DNA of 64,000 nt from assembly GCA_963575745.1 (NCBI GenBank), contig CAUYUJ010013858.1:152501-216500 (forward strand). Direction: 5' to 3'. Under the pieces are notes generated by a model. It was not told the DNA's origin. It did no database searches and was given only the letters and a program-made list of their open reading frames with translations. The position numbers and the translations under genes were made by a program. The DNA comes from Prorocentrum cordatum. Its lineage: Eukaryota; Sar; Dinophyceae; Prorocentrales; Prorocentraceae. Each line of letters opens with the position of its first letter. Position 1 is the stretch's first letter. Below are positions 20,215-31,019 of the stretch, in pieces.

Positions 20215-20790
20215 CGTCCGGCAGGGGGAGTTCAAGGGAAGGGGTGGTAGCTAAGCCGCCCCTTCCCTTTTGGAAAGGGGGGGAGGGGGAGAAAAATGGA
20301 GGGAAGGGAGGGGGGGCTTCCCGCAGAGGGGGGTCAAAGGAGGGAGGGGTGGCTAAGCCCACCTTCCCTGTCGTAAGGGGGTGACGGGGGGGGGGGGTAG
20401 CTTCCCGGGTGCCGAAAGGGGGGAAGGGGGGGGGCTGCTAAGCCCCCCTCTTTGGAGCCAAAGGGTGGAAGGGGGGGGAGCTTCCGGCAGAGGGGGGTCA
20501 AGGGGAGGGTGGGGGGTAGCTTAGCCCCCCTTCCCTTTCGTAAGGGGGGAGGGGGGGGTAGCTTCCCGGGCGCCGAAAGCGGGAGAGGGGGGGGGGGCTG
20601 CTAAGCCCACCTCCCCCCTTTGGAACCAAAGGGGGGAAGGGAGGGGTAGCTTCCGGCAGAGGGGGGTCGAGGGGAGGGGGGGGGGAGCTCAGCTCCTCCT
20701 CCCTTTGGAAAGGGGGGGAGGGGGGGGGAGCTTCGGAGTAGCGAAAGGGGGGAGGGGGGTGGGGTATCTTCAGGGGGGAGGCGAATTATC
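20215..20790. repeat. G-rich tandem repeat, about 165-170 bp units
   Basis: About three units with CGGCAGAGGGGGGTCAAGG, GGTAGCTTAGCCCCCCTTCC, GTAGCTTCCCGGGCGCCGAA and TTTGGAACCAAAGG. Long G runs throughout. Related in reverse complement to 17330-17515. Confidence 0.75.
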
Positions 20791-20849
20791 CCAGTGCGAC
20801 CCTACCTAGGAGTTGGAGCCCCTAGGAAAGCAGCATTAGTAGTAACAGT

Positions 20850-21655
20850 AAAGCTAAGCTAAAGCTAAACTAAAGCTAAGCTAAAGCTAAGCTGAAGCTA
20901 AGCTAAAGCTAAGCTAACGCTAAGCTAAGGCTAAGCTAACACTAAGCTAAAACTAAGCTAAAGCTAAGCTGAAGCTAAGCTAACACTAAGCTAAAGCTAA
21001 GCTAAAGCTAAGCTAAAGCTAAGCTAAAGCTAAGTTAAAGCTAAGCTAACGCTAAGCTAAAGCTAACGCTAAATCTAAGCTAAAGCTAAGCTAAAGCTAA
21101 GCTAAATCTAAGCTAAATCTAAGCTGAAGCTAAGCGAAAGCTAAGCTAAAGCTAAGCTAAGGCTAAGCTGAAGCTAAGCTACATCTAATCTAAAGCTAAG
21201 CTGAAGCTAAGCTAAAGCTAAGCTAAATCTAATCTAAAGCTAAGCTAAAGCTAAGCTAAAGCTAAGCTACAGCTAAGCTAAAGCTAAGCTGAAGCTAAGC
21301 TAAAGCTAAGCTAAAGCTAATATGAAGCTAAGCTAAAGCTAATATAAAGCTAAGCTACAGCTAAGCTAAAGCTAAGCTGAAGCTAAGCTAAAGCTAAGCT
21401 AAAGCTAAGCTGAAGCTAAGCTAAAGCTAATATAAAGCTAAGCTAAAGCTAAGCTAAAGCTAAGCTAAAGCTAAGCTAGGGCTAAGGTAACACTAAGCCA
21501 AAGCTAAGCTAAAGCTAAGCTAAAGCTAAGCTAAAGCTAAGCTAACACTAAGCTGAAGCTAAGCTAAAGCTAAGCTAACACTAAGCTAAAGCTAAGCTCG
21601 TGCTAAGCTAAAGCTAAAGCTAAAGCTAAGCTAAAGCTAAAGCTAAGGCTAAAGC
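20850..21655. repeat. 11-bp minisatellite, GCTAAGCTAAA
   Basis: About 70 copies of GCTAAGCTAAA with scattered variants (GAA, ACA, ATC). No coding or telomeric meaning; flanked on the right by GGACTGGGGGAACCGC repeats. Confidence 0.9.
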
Positions 21656-22835
21656 TCCCAGGGGACTGGGGGAACCGCGGGGCGGGGACTGGGGGAACCG
21701 CCCGGGGCGGTTTCCATTGCCCGGCCCTTTAAGCAAAGAGAGTAAGAACCCTTCTAGGCAGAGCCTAGGTAGGGAAAAAGGGGAGGAGGGGGGAGGTGGA
21801 GGTGGAGGGGAGGGGGGTGGATGGGAGGAGGGGGGAGGGCTTCCAGCAGGGGAGGTGGAGGGGAGGGGGGTAGCTAAGGGGGACCCCCCCCCCTTTGCTC
21901 CGGCGCTGTGGGCGCGCTCTCTCTTCGCAAATTTTTACAAGCCCCCCAAACCCCCCCCAAAAACCAGCCTCCCGGGATCTGGGGCTTTGGGACCCTCCGT
22001 ACGGGCCTCGAAGCGGCCCCCCGGGCCTCGCAGGGCGTTTTGCCAAGCCTTCCCAGCACAGCTAGGGCGATCAGGGGAGTCATCGGAGACTTCCCAGAGA
22101 CCCCCAAGACAGCGTAAGAGCGCTCCAAGAGTGACCGACGTGACCTCAAGATGGCCCAAGAGGCCTCCAGGACGGCCCCAAAGGCTTCAAAAAGCATCCA
22201 AGAGCACTCCCAAGAAGGCCCCAAGAGGCAAACATCATTGATTTTCGATTGGTTTTTGGTGAATTTTGGTGTTCTCCTCTTTTCGGCTTCCCGACGCTCC
22301 AATACGGCAGTCTTCTGGGCGTCCGAAGCCGCCTGGGAGGCTCCCAAATCGCCCCACAACCATCCGAAATGGCTTCCAGGCAGTCCAAGAGAGCCCCAAA
22401 ACTGCACAACAGGGGTCAAAGATGGCCCTAGAGAGCCCCATGGCGGCCCAAGACGGCACCAAGACACCCTCCGAAGCATTCAGGGAGACCGCGGTTGGAG
22501 GCAGGGTGGCCCGAGGAAGCCCCCAGAACCTCCAGAACACGCCCAGGAAGCTTCCAGAAGGCCTTAAGAAAGCCTGAAACTTTTGCGAGGCTCCCAGAGG
22601 CTCTCCAAGGAGGAGCCTCCGCAAAAAGAGCTGAGGAGGATGGGGAACATGCGCAGGGTATGGCGAGAATGAGGAAAAATCAGCATGGAGGAAGAATAAC
22701 GAATAACAGCATTTTAGCGGCGATGCTGGAAAAGGGAACAAGGAATTATCGCTAAATGTTCGGCTTGGCCAACCTGCCATTCCGCCTGCATACCCAACTT
22801 CAAGCATCAAGGTGCATGGCGTGAAGCGCCACGTC
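21656..22835. repeat. G-rich tract and dispersed CCAAGA-GGCCCC repeat (minus orientation)
   Basis: 21656-21890 is G-rich low-complexity sequence. From about 21960 to 22620 the phrases AGCACTCCCAAGAAGGCCCC, CAAGATGGCCCAAGAGGCC and CAGGACGGCCCCAAAGGC repeat irregularly. The reverse complement of the same family is at 39640-39850, 41840-42250 and 47930-48060. A middle block (GTCGGGAAGCC..AAAATTCACCAAAAACC in complement) also matches 42075-42150. Both strands carry open frames, neither with domains. Confidence 0.5.
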
Positions 22836-23465
22836 TTGTGTGTATGTATGTATGTATGTATGTACGTACGTACGTACGTACGTATGTATGTATGTATGTA
22901 TGTGTGTATGTATGTATGTATGTATGTATGTATGTATGTGTGTATGTATGTATGTATGTATGTATGTATGCATGCATGTATGTATGTATGTATGTATGAA
23001 TGTATGTAGGTATGTGTGTATGTATGTATGTATGCGTGTATGTATGTACATATGTATGTATGTATGTATGTGATGTGATGTAATGTAATGTAATGGAATG
23101 TAATGTAATGTAATGTAATGTAATGTAATGTAGTGTAATGTAGTGTAATGGAATGGAATGGAATGGAATGGAATGTAATGTAATGTATGTATGCATGCAT
23201 GCATGCATGCATGCATTGATGTATGTATGTATGTATGTATGTATGTATGTATGTATGTATGTATGTATGTATGTATGTATGTATGTATGTATGTATATAT
23301 GTATGTCTGTCTGTCTGTCTGTCTGTATGTATGTATGTATGTATGCATGTATGTATGTATGCATGCATGCATGCATGCATGCATGCATGCATGTATGTGT
23401 GTATATATGTACATGTATACATATATATGTATCTATGTAAATCTATATATATATATATATATATA
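22836..23465. repeat. ATGT tetranucleotide array with variant blocks
   Basis: Long (ATGT)n with internal blocks of ACGT, ATGC, TAATG/GGAATG and CTGT, ending in an (AT)n run. Different variant blocks are clustered, so the array probably grew by repeated local expansions. Confidence 0.95.
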
Positions 23466-23504
23466 ATAAATAAAAGCGAGCGCCCGTCGCGAGCCGCCCG
23501 CCGG

Positions 23505-23806
23505 CGCGAGGAGGAGGAGGAGGAGGCGGAGGAAGAGGAGGAGGAGGAGGAGGAGGAGGAGGAGGAGGAGGAGGAGGAGGCCGGAACGAGGCCTGGGACC
23601 CGCACATCCAGGGCGCCGAGGCGGACCTCGCGGCCGCACGCCCCCAGCGGCCGAAGGGGCGCGCGCGCGTTGCCTCGCTGGGCGCAGCTCCGCGTCGGCC
23701 GCTTCCGTCGGCCGTCGTCGTCGTCGTCGCCGTCGTCGAGGTCCTGGTCCTCGGCCTCGTCCTCGCCCTCGCCCTCGGCCTCGTCCTCGTCGCACTGCTC
23801 CTTTCC

Positions 23807-23837
<31 letters not shown>

Positions 23838-24060
23838 AGAGAGAGACGGCCCTCTCGAAGCTCTGCCGCGGCGCCCTCGTGGGGGGGGCAGTGCTCCGAG
23901 GTTCGCGCCGGGCCGTGGCCGCGATCCGCCCGCCGCGGGCCCCCGTCGGCAGAGCCTTTCTGGGCGGCGATCGACGACGTCGTCGACGTCGTCGCCGCCT
24001 AGTTGTCGTCGTCCTCCTCCTCCTCCTCGTCCTCCTCATCCTCTTCGTCCTCGTCGTCCT
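23505..24060. repeat. Compound microsatellite zone (GGA, CGTCGT, GA)
   Basis: (GGA)n at about 23505-23582, CGTCGTCG at 23705-23800, (GA)n at 23809-23845 and TCGTCCTCC at 24005-24062. Between them is GC-rich sequence with no recognised exon. Confidence 0.75.
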
Positions 24061-24404
24061 CGTGCCGTAGATTTGCGCAGCTTCGCGTCGGCCGCCGTTG
24101 CCGTCGTCGTCGTCGTCGTCGCCGCCGTCTTCGTCCTCGTCGGGTCCACTTGGATGCGATCGATACGATCCGATGTCGAGTTTGGCATGCCCGATCCGTT
24201 CGAGTCCGATGCTCCGACGATGCGCATGCGGCCCGATGCTTGCACTGCGCCGTTTTGCATCCCAGCGGTGCCGATCCGATTCGATTCCGCCTCCGAGCCG
24301 ATGCAGCCCGGTCCGACCAAGATTCCGATCCGATTCGATTTCCCGATCCGATGCTGATCGATCCAAAACGTTTCCTGGCGGTCCGCGCTTCACCGCCGAT
24401 GAGC
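24061..24404. repeat. CGTCGT tract and degenerate GATCCGATTC region
   Basis: A CGTCGTCG tract at about 24095-24140 is followed by scattered CCGATCCGATTCGAT words. Frames on both strands are arginine/serine-rich. No gene recognised. Confidence 0.45.
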
Positions 24405-24562
24405 TCCTTGAACAAACCTATACTTTCAGAGCTCCGCGCGGATTTCTTGGATCGGCGCTGGTCCCCGCGCCCTGGCGTGCGGAGCGCGCCAGGGCCGGCG
24501 CCGGAGGCGCCACCAGGTGAGCCCAGCGACGATCGGAGAAACTCGCGTGGAGCTCCGATCGT
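24405..24562. mobile_element. Foldback element, family D, copy 4
   Basis: Arms GAGCTCCGCGCGGATTTCTT and CGGAGAAACTCGCGTGGAGC, with GGATCGGCGCTGG / CCAGCGACGATC inside and a CCCTGGCGTGCGGAGCGCGCCAGGG-type core (positions 24470-24494). Left outer arm shortened. Confidence 0.65.
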
Positions 24563-25875
24563 GCCGCATCGCCGCCGATGCATCGGCGATGCGGCTCGGC
24601 GCGGAGCTCGATCATCCCCGCGCTGGCGTCGCCGATGCACCGCTGACGTCGCGGATGCATCGGCGATGCGGTGGAATATTTCGACCCCATCTGCTCGGAT
24701 CCCATCTAGGAGGCCTCTGCTCGACCGTCGAGGGTTTCTGCACGACGCCAGGGTGGGGTCGAGGCTCGACGGACGGTTTTTGTTTGTAGTGCTCTGGGCT
24801 CTGGGGGCCTTTCCCGTGCCACGGGGCCGGCAAGACATTATGTTCTGGGCGGAAGTCTTGGGGCAGGGGGCTCCACGTGAGCAATCAATCCCCCATCTCC
24901 GTGGATCGAGGTTTGTATTCGCCTCGGCGGTCGTCGTCGAGGATCGAGGTTTGAGGTTCGAGGGTCGAGGCTTCTGGGCCTTGTTGTCGCGGAGCGGATG
25001 CAGGTGTGTGGGCGAAGAGAGTAAGTGCCAACGAGAGGCGGCCATACCAACAGCAACAACAAGAAACGTAAAACGAGAGCAAAAACAACCGCGCGCCCGA
25101 AATTAACCGCGCATGCCCGACGTGTAGCGGCTTCGCGCGGCTGTAAGTTCCAAGTGCGCACTGTTCACGACTGCCCAGCTGATCACGTGCGCGGCGGGGC
25201 TCTCCACCCAGATCTGCCCCATCGCGACCGGAGACGGGGAATCAGGCAGAGGGCGAAGCTGCACCCTTCTTGTCGGGCGCGCCTGAGTGAAGCCTCGACC
25301 TGCCTGCCTCACTCTCCCCGCCTGCGAGCGTCGCTCGCGCACGGGTGCGCAACACCTGCCGTTCGACAGCTTCCCAGACGCAGGTCGGGGACGCACTCCA
25401 TGCAGCGCGCGCCAGTTGGCGGCCTCTGCCACTGCGTTCCGTCGCCAGGCGGTCTTGACGTCCACGCGCCGAGCAACCGAACGAGTGACTTCATCCCTCT
25501 GATGCCTCGAGCCTTTCCGGATGTCCCCCGAGGGACTCCCAGGCTCCCTGGCCGCTTCCTGCGCGCTTCCCAGCCGTCTCCGAGGAGCCTCCAGGGCCCT
25601 TCTGGGCGCAAATTCCCCCTTCTGGACAGTTCCCTCCCTCAAGGGCGAGAAGGTGATAATCCATATCCAGTGCTCTGCGAGGCCCTCGAGGAGAACGTCT
25701 CCCAATCGGTGGCCATGTGGATCAACTCCTGGTGTGAAAGGTGTGCGGGGGCCGGGGTCCCTGGCGTAGTGATTCTTTCCTGGCTGGACTTGTCCTGGAG
25801 GGTTCTCTTGCTGTCTCCCGAAGGTTCTGGCCACACTGGCGGGAAGGGCGGACTCCTGGTGCTGCCCTCGAGTCC
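24563..25875. other. No recognised gene
   Basis: A GATGCATCGGCGATG repeat lies at 24565-24675. From 25025 to 25984 a long plus frame and a 243-codon minus frame overlap. Neither shows a known domain, a start context or splice sites I trust. The middle contains many G/C-ending codons in the minus frame, but composition alone can cause that. Confidence 0.35.
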
Positions 25876-25879
25876 ACTC

Positions 25880-26420
25880 CTGGGTCTCGCTCTGATCATC
25901 CGTGCGTCATCCTTACGACCACCCAGATCTTCGTGCTACTCCCGGACTCCAACTAGGCGGCGATCATCGCACTGCCACAACTGAATTTCTGGGTCTGACT
26001 CTGATCATGTGGGTGCAATTCTTATGGGGGGGCCCAGATCTCCGTGTGGAATTCCGCTCCAGTACCTGTTTATGGCCGTCCTCGCACAAGCCTTAACATC
26101 GGGCCAGATCCTCGTGTTGCCATGAGTCTGCGCCCGTGCCTGATTTTTGTCATCTGGGTGTAGCCAACATAGCTGGCCAGATCTTCGTGTTGCCAGGACT
26201 CCACTCTTGGACCTGAGATTGATCATGTGGGTGCAACTTTTACGTGGGCACAGATCTCCGTGTCGAGCACCATCTCTGTGCCTCATTCGGATCATCCGGG
26301 TGCAACCTTAATAGCAGGCCAGATTTTTGTTTTACTAGAACTCCACACCCAGAGCTGATCTTGTTTATTTGGCCCATCCCTCGCGCGTGTGGTGCTCTTC
26401 GTGTTGCCAGGACGCAGCTC
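25880..26420. repeat. Degenerate repeat, about 60-90 bp spacing
   Basis: The phrase GATCATGTGGGTGCAA followed by CCAGATCTTCGTGTTGCCAG and a CTCC end recurs about six times with substitutions (near 25900, 26005, 26105, 26155, 26222, 26290). Confidence 0.65.
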
Positions 26421-26489
26421 CTGGCCCTGCTTTTGATCGTGAGCCAGCCATCGAGCGTGTGCCGCTCTTCATGCTGATGAGATTGCGCT

Positions 26490-26925
26490 CTTCATGCTGC
26501 AGCTGTCAGCTCCAGATCCAGCTCCAGCTTCAGCTCTCGAGCTCCAGCTCCAGCGTCACTCCTCTCCAGATCCAGCTCCAGATCCGACTTCGCTTCAGCC
26601 CCAGCTCCAACCTCAGGTCAAGCCTGAGCCCCAGCTCCAGCTCCAGCTCTGGCCCCACCTCCAGTCCTGCTCTCGAGACGCCAGTCCCTGCCCCAGCTCC
26701 TGCCCAGCCCCAGCGCCAGTTCCAGCCCGAGCCCTAGCTCCAGCCGAGCTCCTTCCTGGCACAGCTTCAGCTCCAGCTCCGGTTCAGCTCCAGCTCTTAA
26801 CCCTAGGCTCCAACCTTGCTCTAATCACAGATTCGCTCCAGTTTCAGTCAGCTCCAGCCCCAGCTTCAGGTCCCCAGGTCCAGCCTGAGGCCCAGCTCTA
26901 GCCCAAGCTCCAGCTCCAGGACATG
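26490..26925. repeat. AGCTCC hexamer repeats
   Basis: CAGCTCCAGCTCCAG-type hexamers with CCC and CTT variants. Open in all frames; low-complexity Pro/Ala/Gln readings are not genes. Similar GCTCCAG words recur at 27950-28100. Confidence 0.85.
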
Positions 26926-27084
26926 CTTGGCTCCAGCTCAGTTACACCCCAGCTCCAACTCAACCTCCAGCGTAGATCCAGTTCATATTGCGAAGGCCTT
27001 GCGGCCAGTGCCGCCGACCCAGAAAGACGACCACCACGACGACCACGACCACGACCAGTTGGTGACCCTGGCACAGGCTCGGGA

Positions 27085-27385
27085 CATGGGGCGGGCGGTG
27101 TAGGGAGGAGGAGGAGGGGGCGGTGTAGGGAGGAGGAGGAGGTGGAGGAGGAGGCGGATTAGAAGGAGGAGGGGGACGGGGGGAGAAGGAGGGTGACGGG
27201 GGAGGAGGGGGGACGAAAGAGGAGAGGAGGAGGAGGAGGAGGAGGAGGAGGAGAGGAGGAGGAGGAGGAGGAGGAGGATAAGCAAGACGGGGAGGAGGAT
27301 AAGCAGGAGGAGGAGGAGGAGGAGGAGGAGAAGGAGGAGGAGGAGGAGGAGGAGGAGGAGGAGGAGGAGGAGTAGGATAAGCAGG
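27085..27385. repeat. GGA/GAG trinucleotide array
   Basis: Purine triplets with GATAAGCA interruptions at about 27278, 27296 and 27374 that mark an internal higher-order duplication. Confidence 0.85.
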
Positions 27386-27439
27386 AGGAGGGAGAGAAGA
27401 GGCGTCTGTCACCTCGGGGGCGGGCGTCTGGGAGGCGAA

Positions 27440-27880
27440 AACCGAAGGGAAAGCCCTCAGCGGGGGGGGTCACGACCCCTAGGATCCCCCCCGGACCCCC
27501 CCCAGTAGCTTCCCGGGGCCCCCCCCAGGAACCACGCCCCGGGAGGCCCCCCATGGGACCAACCCCGGGGACCCCATCCGGGGCCCTCCCCCCCTGGCGG
27601 GGAAGGGACGAAGAGATGGGCGCGACAGTTTGATCCCCTTTGTTTATCCGATCTCACTTACGACGACAACGAGTCAAAGGAGGCTGGCGCACTTGTGGCA
27701 GAAACCCCCCCTGGGACTTTCCCTGGGACCTCCCCCAGGACCACCCTCCCCCCGCGGGGAAAGGACAACGGGAATGGTCTTCCCTTCGACCTAATCACGA
27801 CATTGTTTGATCCCCCTTGTTTGTTCGATGTCCCTTCCGCCGACTGACGATTCAAAGGAGGCTGGCGTGCTTGAGTTTTG
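27440..27880. repeat. Tandem duplication, about 165-bp period
   Basis: GGGGAAGGGAC..TTTGATCCCCTTTGTTTATC..AGTCAAAGGAGGCTGGCG (27598-27693) recurs at 27757-27873 as GGGGAAAGGAC..TTTGATCCCCCTTGTTTGTT..TTCAAAGGAGGCTGGCG. Upstream is CCCCCC/GGG-rich sequence. Confidence 0.65.
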
Positions 27881-28599
27881 GGTTGGGCTCGCCTCGCGTC
27901 GAAGGGCCTCTCACACACGCCGACTGTGTCGGCGGATTGCGCTCCAGTCCGAGCTCCGGCTTCGCTCGAGCTCCAGCCGCGCTGGAGCTCCAGCCGCGCT
28001 GGAGCCCCGGCTCCAGGTCCAACTCCAGCCCAGGCTGACCTCTAGCCCAGCTCAAGCCCCCGGTCTAGCCCGCGCGCCAGTTCCAGCCCCAGCCTTGCGT
28101 CCTGTCCGGCGTCATCCTGCTAAGGTTCTGCTTGCTGTCCCGTTGCACGTTGTAGAGTGCGTAGCTCAGACCTCGCAGCTCTGATTGCCCAGTTTCGATT
28201 CACCAGCCCTGTTGCAAGCCCTTCGTAAGTTGCATAAGGATTCCAGCCTGCATGCTTCGAACAGAAGAAGAAGATGCTGACTGGGAGCACCTTGACAATG
28301 AGGTAGCCCCAGAAATGGATGTCTACTCCATCGGATGTAGACGCTGTTCTGGCTTCAGCTCGCAGGGCCAACTCGCATGATGCAAGATCTCGAGGGCCAA
28401 CTCGCACGCGGCCTTCATCACAGCTCGCTGGTTGGTCGACTGACATCAGGTTGAAGGGGGGCTGAGCATGTCAGTATGATCTTCGCGGAGTGGGGTTCCA
28501 CAGTGCTGCTTATTTGGGGTGTGGGGGGGCAGGATCTGTTTTCACGTGTCAGGCATGTGCATCATCATGTATGCACTTTCTGAAGGGCGAGCGATCTTA

Positions 28600-29292
28600 A
28601 CAATTCGCCCCCCCTTTTCGCTGGAAGGGCAATCTGAAGGGCGAGCGATGTTAACAAATCGTCCCCCCCTTCCGTTGCTGATCCCGCGGCGACCGTTTAG
28701 ATCGCCACAGCTCTTGACGAGCGATCGTCGTCGACGTCCTCACCAGCATCGCCGTCGTCACCATCGCCGTCGCTACCCATAGCCGTGGGCTCGAGCCTTG
28801 GCGAAACTTTCCCAGGGCCCTCTCGCCCAGTTTCGTCATAGAATTTGTTCGTGCCTCGTGTAGGGGCAGCGCGACGCGCGGGCCGGTATCCCATGTCACG
28901 TTCCGGATACTTACGGACCTGGGGCTACTTGCCCCACGGCGCTTTTTTTCGACCACGTTGCTACGTGGTTTGGCGCTTTGCCGGTTGTCGGGGGGGGCCG
29001 CTGCAGCAAGCAACATGACGCTTCATTTCTGCCGCGGCCCCTCTACGATGGCAGCCCTTAGGAGGAAGCCCGCATCACATGTAAAGTGCGGGAAGCCCCC
29101 AATACCCGCGCATTTTCCTGCGCGGGGGGGGGGGGGAAGCGTCCCTGCGCAGATCCAGCATGGGACCCGTGTTAGTCGGGACTCGTCCTCCTCTTCGCTG
29201 CACTCGCCCTGTTCAGGGGGGCGGCGGAGTTCCAATGGTCCACGTTTCTTTTGAGACACGCCCCCATCATCAGCTCCTAGGGATGAGGCCAA
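28600..29292 (-). CDS. Minus-strand coding-like segments, unknown product
   Basis: Two minus frames look protein-like. One (29292 to 29023) includes RVPCWICAGTL then AGKCAGIGGFPHFTCDAGF, with regularly spaced cysteines. The other (about 28894 to 28697) includes GTNKFYDETGREGPGK and an acidic stretch GSDGDGDDGDAGEDVDDD. They are in different frames, so splicing or frame damage separates them. They are on the same strand as the OTU-like and decayed segments up to 35.2 kb and may be part of one locus. No family is assigned. Confidence 0.3.
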
Positions 29293-29327
29293 GGGTCGAG
29301 CATGGGGAACGGCATTGGTAACCTTAT

Positions 29328-30041
29328 CTAGACACTGCGAAGATAAGAGAATCTGCTTGTCCGAGTGTCACCCAGCCACTCTTGCCATTCACCTTTGGAT
29401 CCGAGGTCCAGAACTTGGCTGGAAACCCATACTTCTGAGATGCTTCTGGGCACCCTGCTCACGCGTGACAACATGAAGGCCAGTCCGCTTGGCAAAGGGA
29501 ACAAGTTTTGCCATTCTGCCTCCGAGTCTCTGAGACCACTCTGCCAGAAAGATAAATGCACAGCAACTTCCTGTCGGCCTCTGTCAGCTTCTTCATGCAC
29601 TTCTGACATATGCCACAAGATAGAATGTGCGGATCCACCTCGGAGATCTTACCTGCATCTTGCCTATTCTTGTTCACTTGTTGGAAACGCGTACCCGAGT
29701 AATTGTGCGCAGTCCATGTTCAAGTCGGCCTTCATAGCGTTCCTGGTGAGGGCGCTCCGTCCAGAATCTCGAAGTACCAGGCAGGAAACTCCAACGCACT
29801 GCATCCAGAACTCTATGGTCAACGTCGGGCTGAGCTTCCAAACGACAGCCTTGCTGTGGTGAACACCTCGTGCTGCCCCTTTTGACTTCCCAGGGGGTTG
29901 TTCACCGCAGCAATGTCGCCAGTGAACCCGTGCCTCCTGAGCCCTCTTGCAAGCCGTCTCCGCCGAAGGTAACCACCCGCACGACTGGCACTTCAAAAGA
30001 ACACCTGCTGCGGCATCCACCGCCACAGCCACGTGCTCCAC
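29328..30041 (-). CDS. Minus-strand open segments downstream of the OTU-like frame
   Basis: A 125-codon frame (30041 to 29664) reads VLLKCQSCGWLPSAETA, then TIEFWMQCVGVSCLVL. An overlapping frame (29677 to 29459) contains CGICQKCMKKLTEADRKLL and SLCQADWPSCC. The Cys pairs suggest metal binding, but the two frames are offset. Unknown product, possibly the 3' part of the OTU-like gene with introns or decay. Confidence 0.3.
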
Positions 30042-30162
30042 TTCGTCGCCATTCTCGCCGACCTCGAAAGCCTCTTCGCGTCAGCAATCGCCTTCCTCCT
30101 GGTTCGTGTCGTCCGAACCGTCTTCGTAGTCCTTGGCGTCTTAGCCGTCTTTGGGGATACCC

Positions 30163-30816
30163 TTAGTAGCGACCTTGCCCTCTTGAGTGTTGATGAACAC
30201 GAAGGTGCAGCAGCAGAAACTGAAGAACAAGCCCCAAAAAACTGCGCGCATCCTCCTCCGTCATCTCCTTCGAACTGCTCGCTGGAGTAGCTCGCGTACT
30301 TTCAGCTGGTGTAGTAGTTGGTAAGCTGCGCCCTCCCCCTGTGAAGACATCAGGATACGGTAGCGCACCTCCACGCCACTGCTTCCCGATCGCGTCATTA
30401 AACCCAGGCTTCGGGGTACGCAACGTGGAGTGCTTATCCTTCAACGCGAGCCAAACTTTCTTGCGGTACTTCTGCGGCGAAGTGCAAAGAACCCACCTGC
30501 CTGTAGTAGCATCATTCGCATTGTACTTCCATATGCAGACGTCCGCCTTCAAGCCACACGCCGTAGCACGAACACACATGGTAGCTGTCAATTTCCTAGC
30601 CGTGCCAATCCTGCCAACGTCCGGCTGGGTCGCCCCGTACTGCTTGAGATTCGACTCGATCTCTGCCGTTACCCGCAGACGTAGTCCACGTTGAATTTTA
30701 CCACCTGGGGCCTTGTCCGCTGCCGAGAGCTCCTTCGGCTTCGCTTGAATGTCATTCAGCCCGACCCCGCACGCAATGAAGTAACAATCGCCTTCTCCAA
30801 GATCTCGCTGTTGCAT
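30163..30816 (-). CDS. OTU-like cysteine protease domain protein (partial)
   Basis: A 217-codon minus frame. The N-terminal GEGDCYFIACGVGLND resembles the Asp-x-x-Cys active-site loop of OTU deubiquitinases. A following segment, MCVRATACGLKADVCIWKY, fits the strand in which OTU proteins have a hydrophobic-Val-x-Val/Ile-Tyr pattern. VWLALKDKHSTL fits the strand that ends in the catalytic His. Spacing from the Cys to the His is about 120 residues, as in compact OTU domains. OTU enzymes cleave ubiquitin chains; in dinoflagellates OTU-like domains also occur in repetitive element proteins. An upstream stop (30847-30849) sits just before the frame, so an earlier exon or frame loss is likely. The tail after about residue 170 is Ser/Thr-rich. 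Assignment rests on pattern only. Confidence 0.45.
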   Translation of the reverse strand: MQQRDLGEGDCYFIACGVGLNDIQAKPKELSAADKAPGGKIQRGLRLRVTAEIESNLKQYGATQPDVGRIGTARKLTATMCVRATACGLKADVCIWKYNANDATTGRWVLCTSPQKYRKKVWLALKDKHSTLRTPKPGFNDAIGKQWRGGALPYPDVFTGGGRSLPTTTPAESTRATPASSSKEMTEEDARSFLGLVLQFLLLHLRVHQHSRGQGRY

Positions 30817-31019
30817 GCACTGCAGCCATGGCGCCTGTGGAGGCGCTCACTTTGTGCCGTCGCCCCCTTCTTCTTGTGACCCTTGCTGGCCCCAAACGCC
30901 AGGCTAACAATCGCACCCGAAGCAAACTTGCAGGTCTGATCATTGTAAGCTCGCGCCGCCGCCAGATCACCACGAAATTACCCTGGCGAAGGACCCAACC
31001 ATATGCAATTGTGAGTACC

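Noticed and set aside
20850-21655. GCTAAGCTAAA array as a CRISPR or telomeric repeat
   Set aside because: Contiguous 11-bp tandem units without spacers; no match to a telomere motif; nuclear context.
25025-25984. 319-codon plus frame as a gene
   Set aside because: A 243-codon minus frame overlaps it, the start lies in a low-complexity stretch, and no domain or splice support exists.
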